From positions 1 through 26,888 of the forward strand of contig CAVEYD010000015.1 in assembly GCA_963619835.1 (NCBI GenBank): DNA of 26,888 nucleotides, given 5' to 3'. Both the position numbers and the translations under genes were made by a program. Positions 1-8,483 of the stretch are shown here, in pieces (the first letter of the stretch is position 1; each line of letters starts with the position of its first letter). The stretch comes from Fimimonas sp963619835. Its GTDB lineage: Bacteria; Bacillota; Clostridia; Christensenellales; CAG-314. Below the pieces are notes generated by a model. The model had not been told where the DNA came from and did not search any database. It worked only from the letters and a program-made list of their open reading frames with translations.

Positions 1-70
1 GTAGAAAGTATAATTTGCTTTTGAATGATGCAAAAAAAAATCTTTAATAAAGGTCAATAGCATTTAGTAA

Positions 71-114
71 ACACAAAAGCACTTCAAGTTTTTTGAAGTG
101 CCTTTGTGTTTTTA
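71..114. terminator. Long hairpin terminator at the pfkA 3' end, possibly bidirectional
   Basis: Arms at 71-87 and 93-109 form a 17-bp stem with one A/C mismatch and a 5-nt loop. On the plus strand the hairpin runs into a T-rich tail at 108-117; on the minus strand the tail is short (TTTAC). It lies about 125 bp beyond the pfkA stop, so it can end the GH20-pfkA transcript. The better plus-strand tail suggests it also ends a convergent gene that lies left of the window. Confidence 0.75.
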
Positions 115-235
115 TTTAGTATAATGATTGTTAGTTGTAAAACCTTTTGGGTGTATTTTTATTTTTTGTAGCAACCTCATCTTTGAAGTATTTCTTTTTA
201 ATACAAGACTTTAACAGATTTTACAAACAAAAATT

Positions 236-1204
236 TTAATATTTTACAAGATCGTTTGCAAGTTGGTAAATATTTTCGTTAAATTGTTTCTTTAGTGCGA
301 GAGCTTCAAGAATATCTTGGTCAAACACTTTATCGTCCTTTACTCCGATAACACGATTAGTTTTGTTGTTTGCCAAACATTCTACGGCAAGCACACCCAT
401 GCGAATACCCAAAAGCCTGTCACGGAATGTGGCATTACCACCGCGTTGAATGTGTCCAAGAACCATCGAACGAATGTTGATTTCCGGCATGCGCTTTACG
501 ATTTCTTCACGTACTTGATCGGCGTGTCCTACACCTTCCGCAACGACAATAATGTTGTCGTACTTGCCAACTTTGGCATTTTGTTGCAAACGTTCGACAA
601 CTTTATCTATCGGCATTGGATCTTCCGGTGTCAAAATTACTTCCGCACCGCTTGTCAATCCGCCGTACAAGGCAATATCTCCGCAACTTCTGCCCATAAC
701 TTCTACAACGCAACTACGATCGTTACACGACATTGTATCACGAAGCATTTTTATTGTGTCGACAACGACCGTTACCGCCGTGTCAAAACCAAGAGTGTAA
801 TCTGTGTACGCAAGATCATTGTCTATTGTTCCCGGAATACCAATGGTCTTTACTCCAAACAACGTAGTAAGTACCTTTGCACCTTGAAAACTGCCGTCTC
901 CACCTATTACAACCAAACCTTCAATGCCATACTTTTTTAAAGTGTCGGCAGCCTTTTGACGTCCTTCGTCGGTCTTCATTTCCGGGCAACGCGATGTTCC
1001 CAAAATTGTACCACCCTTGTAAGCGATTCCGTCAACATCCTGAGATTTTAGCTCTTTTACGTCACCTTTTATAAGCCCGGTGTAACCATCTAAAATTCCA
1101 TAAACCGTCATTCCTTGACGAATACCATATCTAACTGTTGCATAAATGGCAGCATTCATTCCTTGGCTGTCTCCGCCACTTGTCAATATACCTATTTTCT
1201 TCAT
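236..1204 (-). CDS. pfkA: ATP-dependent 6-phosphofructokinase
   Basis: Phosphorylates fructose 6-phosphate to fructose 1,6-bisphosphate in the cytoplasm, the committed step of glycolysis. At 322 aa it has the usual length of bacterial PfkA. Visible motifs are the N-terminal LTSGGDSQGMNAA nucleotide site, GGDGS at 101-105 (PPi-dependent enzymes usually have GGDDS, so ATP is the likely donor), and the catalytic GTIDND at 125-130 with the base Asp128. MGRSCGDIAL and GHIQRGG follow. The ATG at 1204 lies only 5 bp from the end of the GH20 gene, and its ribosome site (AAGGAAGAG) sits inside that gene's last codons, so the two are co-transcribed and probably translationally coupled. Family assignment is secure; ATP preference is inferred from the motif. 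Confidence 0.96.
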   Translation of the reverse strand: MKKIGILTSGGDSQGMNAAIYATVRYGIRQGMTVYGILDGYTGLIKGDVKELKSQDVDGIAYKGGTILGTSRCPEMKTDEGRQKAADTLKKYGIEGLVVIGGDGSFQGAKVLTTLFGVKTIGIPGTIDNDLAYTDYTLGFDTAVTVVVDTIKMLRDTMSCNDRSCVVEVMGRSCGDIALYGGLTSGAEVILTPEDPMPIDKVVERLQQNAKVGKYDNIIVVAEGVGHADQVREEIVKRMPEINIRSMVLGHIQRGGNATFRDRLLGIRMGVLAVECLANNKTNRVIGVKDDKVFDQDILEALALKKQFNENIYQLANDLVKY

Positions 1205-1208
1205 ATAA

Positions 1209-2768
1209 TTACTCTTCCTTTGATTTTTGTCTTGTTAATTCAATATTAGAATCCGAATTTTTCCAAAGCTTCAATGTTCTTTGTCTTTTTATTAAGCCGC
1301 CCTCTTTAAAAGACTTTTTGCACGGAATACCCATGCTTTGATACAGCTCTACCTTTTCTTTTACGTTTTGCATAAATGTCGGACTTTTATATCCCCACGC
1401 ACATTCGGAAAACGCATCGAGACGTGGCAAAATTTGAAAGAACAATTTTTCGGCAGTTGTTACTCGCTCAGTCCAAATTGCACACTCTACGCCGAGCACG
1501 TTTGATACGGACTTGCGATTTACGCCACTAAGCGGATTGTATTTGTGCGTTTTTTGTAACGGAGTGAGCGCATAGGGATAGTCAAAGTACAGCTTGAAAA
1601 ACGGTGATAATATCGTCTTGCGTCCCCTATTAATTCGTTTGACCGCTTCACCTTCTTTGAATGGTTGCCACGCTTGCGACACAATTTCGGCATTGGTTTG
1701 ATCGCAAACGCCATCGTTCCAGCAAATGATTTTTTTGCCCTTTTCTGCCAAATACTGTCTAAATTGTTCCGTCATGTATGTTTGAAGTTGATCAAAATTT
1801 TGCAATTTTAACTCAGACAAACGCGATTTACACAATTTGCAGTTACACCACCTGTCTTTGGGCGCTTCGTCTCCACCGAGATGAATATATTCATAGGGGA
1901 ACATTTCGCAAATTTCATCTAAAATATCCTTTACAAATTGGTAGACTTGATCGTTGCCTGCGCACAAAATATCTTTGGAGATACCCCATTTTTGACGCAC
2001 TTCAAATTGTTGCGGATTGCACGCATATTGCGGATAAGCGGCAAGAATAGCCATAGCATGTCCCGGAATGTCTATTTCGGGAATCACGTCTATTTGATGT
2101 TGCTTGGCGTAAGATACAATTTCGGCAATATCTGCTTTTGTAAAATAGCCCGATTGCGGAACTTCGTCAATAAACGTTTTTCCGTTTTGAACGATTTCCG
2201 AACCTTTTCTTTGAGATGAAATCGTTGTCAACAATGGATATTTGTCTATTTGCAATCTAAATCCTTGATCATCGGATAAATGCAAATGCAATTTGTTAAG
2301 CTTTACTCTGCCCATTAAGTCAATGATTTGCTTAATGGTTTCAACTCCGTAGAAAAAACGACAAACATCAACAAGCAATCCGCGATGAGCAAATTTAGGA
2401 GCATCTTCTATGTAACAATTTTCACAAGTAAGAGCTTCGTGTTTTTTGTCTAGCTCAAACAAGCATCGTAACGACTCTACAGCATAAAAACATCCGGACA
2501 GACTGTTGCTTGTTACTGTTAAAATTCCGTCGGAAATCATAAGATAATACTGCTCTTCGACGTACTTTTCGTTGCGGTTAAAAATAATGTCGGCTTGCGA
2601 TATATCTTTAGTAAACTCCAACGAAAGATCGCAACTGTCTTTTACCAAGTCTGCAAAACGTTTAGCTTGCTCGACAAAAGCATCATCTGTGTATATTACT
2701 GCACTGCCTTTTATTGAAAAGTTGCCTTCAAGACGTGCGATTTTTTTTGGTTGTGGAATTATATGCAT
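1209..2768 (-). CDS. Cytoplasmic family 20 beta-N-acetylhexosaminidase
   Basis: Predicted to remove terminal beta-linked GlcNAc or GalNAc by substrate-assisted catalysis. The first ~120 residues look like the GH20b alpha/beta domain (start MHIIPQPKKI). The TIM barrel follows, with LHLHLSDDQGFRLQI near 160 and the family signature HLGGDE ending in the catalytic pair Asp300-Glu301. ICWNDG comes later in the barrel. There is no signal peptide or membrane segment, so it should act on imported oligosaccharides such as chitobiose or mucin and peptidoglycan fragments. The ATG at 2768 is preceded by GGGGGAAGG. It is the first gene of a two-gene unit with pfkA, which fits feeding amino sugar into glycolysis. 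The last ~25 residues are charged and look like a non-conserved tail. Confidence 0.93.
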   Translation of the reverse strand: MHIIPQPKKIARLEGNFSIKGSAVIYTDDAFVEQAKRFADLVKDSCDLSLEFTKDISQADIIFNRNEKYVEEQYYLMISDGILTVTSNSLSGCFYAVESLRCLFELDKKHEALTCENCYIEDAPKFAHRGLLVDVCRFFYGVETIKQIIDLMGRVKLNKLHLHLSDDQGFRLQIDKYPLLTTISSQRKGSEIVQNGKTFIDEVPQSGYFTKADIAEIVSYAKQHQIDVIPEIDIPGHAMAILAAYPQYACNPQQFEVRQKWGISKDILCAGNDQVYQFVKDILDEICEMFPYEYIHLGGDEAPKDRWCNCKLCKSRLSELKLQNFDQLQTYMTEQFRQYLAEKGKKIICWNDGVCDQTNAEIVSQAWQPFKEGEAVKRINRGRKTILSPFFKLYFDYPYALTPLQKTHKYNPLSGVNRKSVSNVLGVECAIWTERVTTAEKLFFQILPRLDAFSECAWGYKSPTFMQNVKEKVELYQSMGIPCKKSFKEGGLIKRQRTLKLWKNSDSNIELTRQKSKEE

Positions 2769-2818
2769 ATCCTTCCCCCAAAACTAAAATTGCTTATATT
2801 TTGTGTACATTCTAAATT

Positions 2819-2847
2819 ATTTTAGCATATTTTACGTTGCATTTCAA
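2819..2847 (-). promoter_or_regulatory. Promoter of the GH20-pfkA unit
   Basis: On the minus strand, TTGAAA (2847-2842) and TAAAAT (2824-2819) are 17 bp apart, with TG one base upstream of the -10 box (extended -10). It lies about 50 bp upstream of the GH20 start and just after the potD terminator. Confidence 0.75.
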
Positions 2848-2941
2848 TCTTTTACGTAGTTTTTTGTTCTGTTTTGCTATAATTTTTACCACAAATAAAT
2901 ATAAAAATAATTTATGCCTATTACAAAAGTGTGTAATTTCG

Positions 2942-2972
2942 AATAAAAAAGAGCAACAGAAAATTGTTGCCC
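2942..2972 (-). terminator. Terminator of the pot operon
   Basis: On the minus strand GGGCAACA, a 6-nt loop and TGTTGCTC form an 8-bp stem (one G-T pair), followed directly by TTTTTTATT. It starts 19 bp after the potD stop. Confidence 0.88.
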
Positions 2973-2990
2973 TTATTATTTTGATTTTTT

Positions 2991-4658
2991 CTATTGCTTG
3001 CCGTTTACCACAACCAACTTTTTTTGGCGATTTTTAATAAACATGACAAGTCCTACCGCGCCTACGATAACAGCGACTGCTATCGCCGTCCACATTACTG
3101 CAGGCCACACATTGACACCTGTTGAACGAGCATAGTTCCACATAGTTACCACTGCAGCATTTTTGTTACCAAAATCTCTCATCATACCAAGGGAATCGAT
3201 ACTGCGATTTGTTCCGACATTTAACGCAGCGGACGCAAAAGGATACCGCCAATTGCTATTATCATAATCGTCAATGCTTTCAAAAAGTTCTTCCGCAAAT
3301 TCATCCCAACTGTCGTAAGAATATCCATCATTTTCGGCAAGTTCTTCTTCGGTAAACTGATAGTATTCAGGAGCATTTACATAGTAAAGTTGAGTTAATG
3401 TTCTGCGAGAATCGAGATCATCCCGTACAACTTGTCCTTTTACAGCCGGGGTGTATCCTATTTCGTACATGTTTGCAGCGGCAACACTTGGAGTGTTAAG
3501 AAAATTGATAAACAATTTTATTGCTGTAAGATGTTCCTTGTTGTATGTTTTGGGAACGACCCAACCATCAAACCATATGTTTCCATAAGTGTGGGGAACA
3601 TAGTATGCAAGCTCGTACTCGCCTTCTTCCGGATCTAACTCCGACATTGAATTTAAACACATATCGCAATTTCCGTCGTTGTCGTCGTCGAAGTGCGTTG
3701 TCCAACTTTCTTCCACTGCATACATGGCGTCACCGCTCCAAGCAAGGTCTACCATTGCATTACCTTTAAGAAGATCGTCTTTACCAAAGTCAACTTCGTA
3801 GCCAAAAAGTTGACTTTTTTGCTCAGAAAGTACCTTTTTGCACATTTCAAGCGTGTTGTCATCAACACAGTTGATAAGTTCTGATGCAGACATTTCGGTG
3901 TAGGCAACACCGTTTTCGTTGACAAATCCGTCTAACTTTCCGCTTTCAACCATGTAAAACAAAGTTGCAGCATAAGAATCGCGAATACTGTCCTTCATCA
4001 AAATGGATCCGGTAAGCTTTTCGTGCAATAAGCTGCCATCGCCATCGTCATTAAACAAAATTCCCCAGTTAGATTTGTTCATTTGTTCTGCCGTAATACC
4101 CAAACGATTGAAAGCAGCACGATTATACAAAATGCCAAGAGTTCCGTACATGTAAGGAACCATGTAGTCTATCATGCTTGCAGTGTAAGTGGTTTTGTCT
4201 TTTCTTGTGCAAGTTAGATTGGAAAAACCTTCACTGATTTTTGCAATAATGTTTTCCTCAACATTATCGGCATTGTGTACATAACCGGTTAGATTTGTGA
4301 CATCAATATAGTTTGACTCTCCACTAAAGTAGTTGAGAGGAATAAGCCAATCGTCCACCATAAGTTTTTGAATGGCATACTCGCTTGGACTCATAACGTC
4401 AATGTTACTGTCGCCTTTTGTTATTTTTGTTATCAAAGTTTCCGGAGTATCAAACGTAACGTATGTTATTTCAATGTTTTTTCCGGTAACTTGTTTGTAG
4501 TAATCTTTAAAGTCATCGAGACCATCCGGATACAAATAGTCCGCCCAATTGTAAATTACAAGGTTGTCGGTTTCTTCATCACTGTTGCAAGACGTTAGCA
4601 CACACACAGACATTGCAGCAAGTAAGAAAACAAGGATTAAACAAATTGATTTTTTCAT
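2991..4658 (-). CDS. potD: Polyamine ABC transporter substrate-binding lipoprotein, enlarged PotD
   Basis: Extracellular spermidine/putrescine-binding component delivering substrate to PotBC. The lipoprotein signal ends in LTSC with the acylated Cys24. The mature N-terminus (VIYNWADYLYPDG) and the stretch around IDVMSPSEYAIQKL are typical of PotD. At 555 aa it is far longer than usual (~350). The extra length includes an acidic segment near 200 (NDDGDGS), another near 322-333 with DDDNDGNCDMC resembling a calcium loop (DxDxDGxxD), and a hydrophobic helix at ~519-541 followed by KNRQKK. It would therefore be held to the membrane at both ends. The start codon overlaps the potC stop (ATGA). Polyamine specificity is inferred from the family and the operon. 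Confidence 0.88.
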   Translation of the reverse strand: MKKSICLILVFLLAAMSVCVLTSCNSDEETDNLVIYNWADYLYPDGLDDFKDYYKQVTGKNIEITYVTFDTPETLITKITKGDSNIDVMSPSEYAIQKLMVDDWLIPLNYFSGESNYIDVTNLTGYVHNADNVEENIIAKISEGFSNLTCTRKDKTTYTASMIDYMVPYMYGTLGILYNRAAFNRLGITAEQMNKSNWGILFNDDGDGSLLHEKLTGSILMKDSIRDSYAATLFYMVESGKLDGFVNENGVAYTEMSASELINCVDDNTLEMCKKVLSEQKSQLFGYEVDFGKDDLLKGNAMVDLAWSGDAMYAVEESWTTHFDDDNDGNCDMCLNSMSELDPEEGEYELAYYVPHTYGNIWFDGWVVPKTYNKEHLTAIKLFINFLNTPSVAAANMYEIGYTPAVKGQVVRDDLDSRRTLTQLYYVNAPEYYQFTEEELAENDGYSYDSWDEFAEELFESIDDYDNSNWRYPFASAALNVGTNRSIDSLGMMRDFGNKNAAVVTMWNYARSTGVNVWPAVMWTAIAVAVIVGAVGLVMFIKNRQKKLVVVNGKQ

Positions 4659-5461
4659 TTTGCGCTCTCCTTTTTGCTAGCACGTTTAATGTTAATTGCC
4701 AAAAGTAAAGCAAACATTACCACAAAGAAAATGCTAAAAACGGCAAACCAAAACGGCTCTAACGATTTTACCCTTGCATCTTCGTAAATGTACGTAGACA
4801 ACGTTTCTATTCCCGTATCACCCTTGTTAAATTGAGTGATAACAAAGTCGTCAAGTGACAATGTAAATGCCATTGCAAATCCCGAAACGACTCCGGGAGT
4901 TATGTAAGGGAAAATTACTTTTATTAGTGCGACAGCGGGATTCGCTCCAAGATCAAGCGCCGCTTCGTACATGTTTGGATCCATTTTTTGCAATCTCGGC
5001 AAAATAGACAACACTACATAAGGTGTGCAAAATGCCACGTGACTGATAATCAAACGGACCATACCTTGCGGGAAAATAAAGCTAAATGCGGCAAAAAACA
5101 CCATAAGAGAAACAGCCATTACGATTTCGCTATTGATCATTGGAAGTTGGTTTACCGTTAAAACAACTTTTTTGGTACGCTTGCCCAAACAATAAATGCC
5201 TATTGACGAAAAAGCCCCCAAAACGGTTGATATGACACTTGCCGAAACAGCCAAAATAATTGTATTTTTTAGCGCAGACACAAGCGACTCGGCATCTTCA
5301 CTAAACAATGCCTTGTAGCTTGCAAGAGTAAATCCATCAGTAAAACGGAAATTGCTTGTTCCACTAAAACTGTACACTATTATTAACAGAATGGGTAAGT
5401 ACAATAATGCCAAAACCACAAAAAGGTAACCATCGGCAAAAAAACGATTGAGCTTCTTCAT
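4655..5461 (-). CDS. potC: Polyamine ABC transporter permease PotC
   Basis: One of two inner permease subunits of the polyamine importer; 268 aa, about six membrane helices. The cytoplasmic EAA loop that docks on the ATPase reads EAALDLGANPAVALIKVIFPYITPG around residue 160-185. The N-terminus (LNRFFADGYLFVVLALLYLPI) is characteristic of PotC rather than PotB. Its ATG overlaps the potB stop codon (ATGA) and its stop overlaps the potD start in the same way, so translation of the three genes is coupled. An AGGAGG site lies about 12 nt upstream of the start, slightly far. Confidence 0.92.
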   Translation of the reverse strand: MKKLNRFFADGYLFVVLALLYLPILLIIVYSFSGTSNFRFTDGFTLASYKALFSEDAESLVSALKNTIILAVSASVISTVLGAFSSIGIYCLGKRTKKVVLTVNQLPMINSEIVMAVSLMVFFAAFSFIFPQGMVRLIISHVAFCTPYVVLSILPRLQKMDPNMYEAALDLGANPAVALIKVIFPYITPGVVSGFAMAFTLSLDDFVITQFNKGDTGIETLSTYIYEDARVKSLEPFWFAVFSIFFVVMFALLLAINIKRASKKESAK

Positions 5462-6252
5462 AATACGCTTTTTACCTCCTCATCCTTGTTTGTTAAGTTT
5501 ACAATGATGTTGGCAATTATTACCAATACAAGCATAACAAGACTCATTACACTTCCTACGCCAAAACTATTTATCGTTTTGGAAAAGTGCATATTGATTG
5601 CATCTCCGAATAAATAAATTTTACTTCCGGACAAGATCTCGGAAATGGCAAATGTAGAAATTGCAGGAATAAACGTCATCGTTATTCCGCTAATAATTCC
5701 CGGAACAGAAAGAGGAATGATCGTTTTTGTAAGGACAGTAATTTTGTCTGCTCCAAGATCTTCTGCCGCTTCGATGTAGCTGTGGTCAATTGACACAAGC
5801 GTTGTGTGCAACGGCAATATCATGTATGGCAAGTAATTGTAAACCATTCCGAAAAGTACTGTTCCCATTCCGAGCTTTACATCCAGTGCCAAAAATATTG
5901 CTTTTGTGGAAAGGGTGCGAATAAGAAAGTTTATCCACATGGGCATGATAAACATGAGGACCAAAACCTTATTTGATGCATGATATTTTGCCAAAAAATA
6001 CGCACACGGATATCCTATAAGCAAGCAAATTACAGTGGTTATAAGTCCAATAAGCAACGAATTTCCCAATACCGTCATTCCACCACCGGCATTAGAAAAA
6101 AACTCTACAAAATTTTGAAAAGTAATTTGATTGTCGTTGTCTAAAAAAGCATTGATTAAAATTATCGCAAGCGGTGTTACCACAAACAACACCAAAAACA
6201 ACATGTACGGATAAGCTAATGCCTTGCGAGAAAAGCGAAAATTAGTTTTCAT
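5458..6252 (-). CDS. potB: Polyamine ABC transporter permease PotB
   Basis: Partner permease of PotC, 264 aa with about six membrane helices. The EAA motif reads EAAEDLGADKITVLTKTIIPLS in the second half. I chose the ATG at 6252 (MKTNFRFSRKAL) because GGAGGAGAG lies 4 nt upstream. An in-frame ATG at 6285 would add 11 residues but has no such site and lies inside potA. With this start potB overlaps the end of potA by 11 bp. The assignment to PotB rather than a related phosphonate or Fe permease rests on the full potABCD context. Confidence 0.91.
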   Translation of the reverse strand: MKTNFRFSRKALAYPYMLFLVLFVVTPLAIILINAFLDNDNQITFQNFVEFFSNAGGGMTVLGNSLLIGLITTVICLLIGYPCAYFLAKYHASNKVLVLMFIMPMWINFLIRTLSTKAIFLALDVKLGMGTVLFGMVYNYLPYMILPLHTTLVSIDHSYIEAAEDLGADKITVLTKTIIPLSVPGIISGITMTFIPAISTFAISEILSGSKIYLFGDAINMHFSKTINSFGVGSVMSLVMLVLVIIANIIVNLTNKDEEVKSVL

Positions 6253-7732
6253 TGCTCTCCTCCACAGAATCATCCTTTTTTTCAACTTTTATTTCTTCGA
6301 TGATGATTTTTTCCGGTGCAATATTTATACCTACACGGTCACCTATTAACCATTCGTAGTCTGTATCTACAAAAAAGTCGTAGTAAGTATCGGTACGAAC
6401 AATGCATTGATAGTAACTGCCCTTGTAGATAGTAGATATTACTGTTGCACCGATAACCCCGTCTTCCTCGTCGTCAGTTAAATCAACGTCGTCAAAATCG
6501 ATTGATATTTTAACTTTTGTACCTTCTTCCAAATGGCTGTTACAATTAAAACGACCTTCACAAAATTCAACAATTCCGTCGTCGTACATTTCACCTTCCA
6601 ATGTGTTGATTAAACGTGATTTGTGCATAATATGAAAATCGAAGGGTTTAATATAAAGTCCGATAACATCTCCGACATTTACTTGCACATTGTCGTGAAT
6701 TACGACTTCATTGCGCTCGTCCCCGTAGGTAAGGGCCGTTACTTGATAGTGATCCCCCTTAAACACACAAGTAAGAACCTCCGCTTCTATCAAGCAATTT
6801 TTGTCTGTCTTTTCAACTATTTTTATATCTTCGGGACGAACAATTACGTCTATCGGTTCGTTGTACTTAAATCCTTTATCTACGCACTCAAATTTGTGTC
6901 CCGAAATATCAACACAAAAATCTTTAACCATTATTCCGCTAAAGATATTTGACTCCCCTATAAAATCGGCGACAAAAGCATTTGCCGGTTCATCGTAAAC
7001 TTTAGTTGGTGTTCCTATTTGTTGAATGATGCCGTCCTTCATTACAACGATGGTGTCGGACATGGTAAGAGCTTCTTCCTGATCGTGTGTGACATAGACA
7101 AAAGTTATACCAAGTTGCTTGTGCATTTGCATAAGTTCCAGTTGCATGTCTTTGCGCATTTTTAAGTCAAGTGCGCCCAAAGGTTCGTCAAGCAATAGTA
7201 CTTCAGGTTCGTTTACCAAAGCTCGTGCAATTGCAACACGTTGTTGCTGTCCGCCGGAAAGGGAATTGACCGCACGATGTCCGTAGTCTTCCAAGTCCAC
7301 CATTTTCAATGCATGATTTACCTTGTCGGCAATTTCCTTTTTTGTAAGATGGCGCATCTTTTGTACTTTTTTACCATCTTTTTCAAAAGGCTCACCGTCG
7401 GGAACCATCTTCATTTTTAAGCCAAAAGCAATGTTGCCGAATACGTTTAAATGCGGAAACAATGCGTACTTTTGAAATACAGTGTTTATATTACGTTTGT
7501 GAGGGGGCAACGTTGTAATATCTTGCCCGTCAAAGTATATTTTTCCGCTTGTGGGCTGTTCAAAGCCGGCAATCATACGAAGTGTTGTGGTTTTTCCACA
7601 TCCGGAAGGGCCCAAAAGTGTAACGAATTCACCCCTTCTTATGGACAAAGACATATTCTTTACAACAGGTTTGTCGCTATAAGACTTGTTTACATTTTTT
7701 ATTTCAATGATTTTATCTGCGTTTTTTACCAT
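6242..7732 (-). CDS. potA: Polyamine ABC transporter ATPase PotA, with extended C-terminus
   Basis: Cytoplasmic ATPase that powers polyamine import. It has Walker A GPSGCGKTT at 41-49, the signature LSGGQQQRVAIARAL near 157, Walker B LLLDEPLGALD, and the switch histidine in VTHDQEEA. The protein is 496 aa where PotA is normally 350-380. About 20 extra residues (VPDGEPFEKDGKK and beyond) follow FGLKMKM. After the usual TOBE region (DVIVRPEDIKI) there is a second TOBE-like stretch at ~400-485 (ISTIYKGSYYQCIV, then INIAPEKIIIEE). The start has an AGGAGG site that overlaps the stop of the upstream regulator gene, so regulator and transporter share one transcript. Confidence 0.93.
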   Translation of the reverse strand: MVKNADKIIEIKNVNKSYSDKPVVKNMSLSIRRGEFVTLLGPSGCGKTTTLRMIAGFEQPTSGKIYFDGQDITTLPPHKRNINTVFQKYALFPHLNVFGNIAFGLKMKMVPDGEPFEKDGKKVQKMRHLTKKEIADKVNHALKMVDLEDYGHRAVNSLSGGQQQRVAIARALVNEPEVLLLDEPLGALDLKMRKDMQLELMQMHKQLGITFVYVTHDQEEALTMSDTIVVMKDGIIQQIGTPTKVYDEPANAFVADFIGESNIFSGIMVKDFCVDISGHKFECVDKGFKYNEPIDVIVRPEDIKIVEKTDKNCLIEAEVLTCVFKGDHYQVTALTYGDERNEVVIHDNVQVNVGDVIGLYIKPFDFHIMHKSRLINTLEGEMYDDGIVEFCEGRFNCNSHLEEGTKVKISIDFDDVDLTDDEEDGVIGATVISTIYKGSYYQCIVRTDTYYDFFVDTDYEWLIGDRVGINIAPEKIIIEEIKVEKKDDSVEESNEN

Positions 7733-7741
7733 TTTCTCCTC

Positions 7742-8278
7742 CTAAAAATTGGACGGGGTTGTTACCCACAAAAGTTTGCTTTCGCCCTTATTTGCATTTC
7801 GTATAGTGTGTCTATTTTTTCCGTCTAACGAAAAAGAGTCGCCTTTTTTTAACTTGTAAACTTTGTTTGTGGTTACAATTTCCACTTTTCCATCCAAAAT
7901 GTAGCCAAATTCTTCGCCTTCAAACGGCAATCTTTCTTCACACTGCGCATCTTGTGGCAATGTTAAAATAATTGGTTCCATTTCCTTTATTTGCGAATTA
8001 GGAATAAGCCAAGTGTTTGTTCCACCACCGTTTTTAGAAAAGAAATAATCGTTTTTGGTATAAACTATCTTTTCCACTTTGGGCTCGGCAAAAAAATCTT
8101 GCAAGGAGACGCCGAGAATATTTAGTATATCTTGCAACGTCGCAATCGACGGGGAGCACAAGTCGTTTTCGAGTTGAGAAATGTAGCCCTTTGTAAGCTC
8201 AGTACGTTGAGCAAGCTCCTCTTGTGTTAAGTCCAGTTGCAATCGGTATTGTTTTATTTTTCGTCCTATTTCTACCAT
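7742..8278 (-). CDS. XRE-family regulator with C-terminal cupin sensor domain
   Basis: Probable local regulator of the pot operon. Residues 1-65 form a helix-turn-helix of the XRE/Cro type (LDLTQEELAQRTELTKGYISQLEN). A linker leads to a cupin fold at ~105-178 (FGYILDGKVEIV, KLKKGDSFSLDG, HTIRNANKG) that would bind a small ligand. Proteins of this architecture commonly sit directly upstream of potABCD in Bacillota and resemble PuuR, so polyamine sensing is a reasonable inference but is not shown by the sequence. The ATG at 8278 has GAGGTG upstream. It is the first gene of a five-gene operon and so probably regulates its own promoter. Confidence 0.9.
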   Translation of the reverse strand: MVEIGRKIKQYRLQLDLTQEELAQRTELTKGYISQLENDLCSPSIATLQDILNILGVSLQDFFAEPKVEKIVYTKNDYFFSKNGGGTNTWLIPNSQIKEMEPIILTLPQDAQCEERLPFEGEEFGYILDGKVEIVTTNKVYKLKKGDSFSLDGKNRHTIRNANKGESKLLWVTTPSNF

Positions 8279-8454
8279 ACAAACACCTCGCTAAATTTTG
8301 TAAAACATGCATAAAAATTTGTAAAAATTGCAAAAAAAATGTTGCCCGTTAAGGTCAAAAAAATAATTTAGAGTACTGCCGCATTTCACGACGAACGCAC
8401 AAATGACGCTCATATACAATAAAAAATTTGTTTGCCCTTGGCAACAACGAGATA
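8279..8454 (-). promoter_or_regulatory. Structured ~170-nt leader of the pot operon
   Basis: Between the promoter and the regulator's start codon lies about 170 nt without a gene. On the minus strand GTTGCC (8445-8440) can pair locally with GGGCAA (8437-8432), followed by a T-run, or with GGGCAAC (8347-8341) about 90 nt downstream, itself followed by eight T. A second hairpin pairs CATTT and AAATG (8405-8382) around a 14-nt loop. It matches no riboswitch class I know. A regulatory role is inferred only from the length and the alternative pairing. Confidence 0.35.
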
Positions 8455-8483
8455 ATTATAAGACAATCATTAAGTAATGTCAA
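8455..8483 (-). promoter_or_regulatory. Consensus promoter of the XRE-potABCD operon
   Basis: Minus-strand TTGACA (8483-8478) and TATAAT (8460-8455) are perfect sigma-A boxes with a 17-bp spacer. The predicted start is near 8448, about 170 nt before the first start codon. Such a strong promoter normally needs repression, which fits the self-encoded XRE-cupin protein. Confidence 0.88.

Noticed and set aside
1..47. Possible 3' end of a plus-strand gene running in from the left (14 codons then TAA at 45-47).
   Set aside because: Too short to judge coding. The plus-strand terminator at 71-114 makes it plausible, but no family can be recognised.
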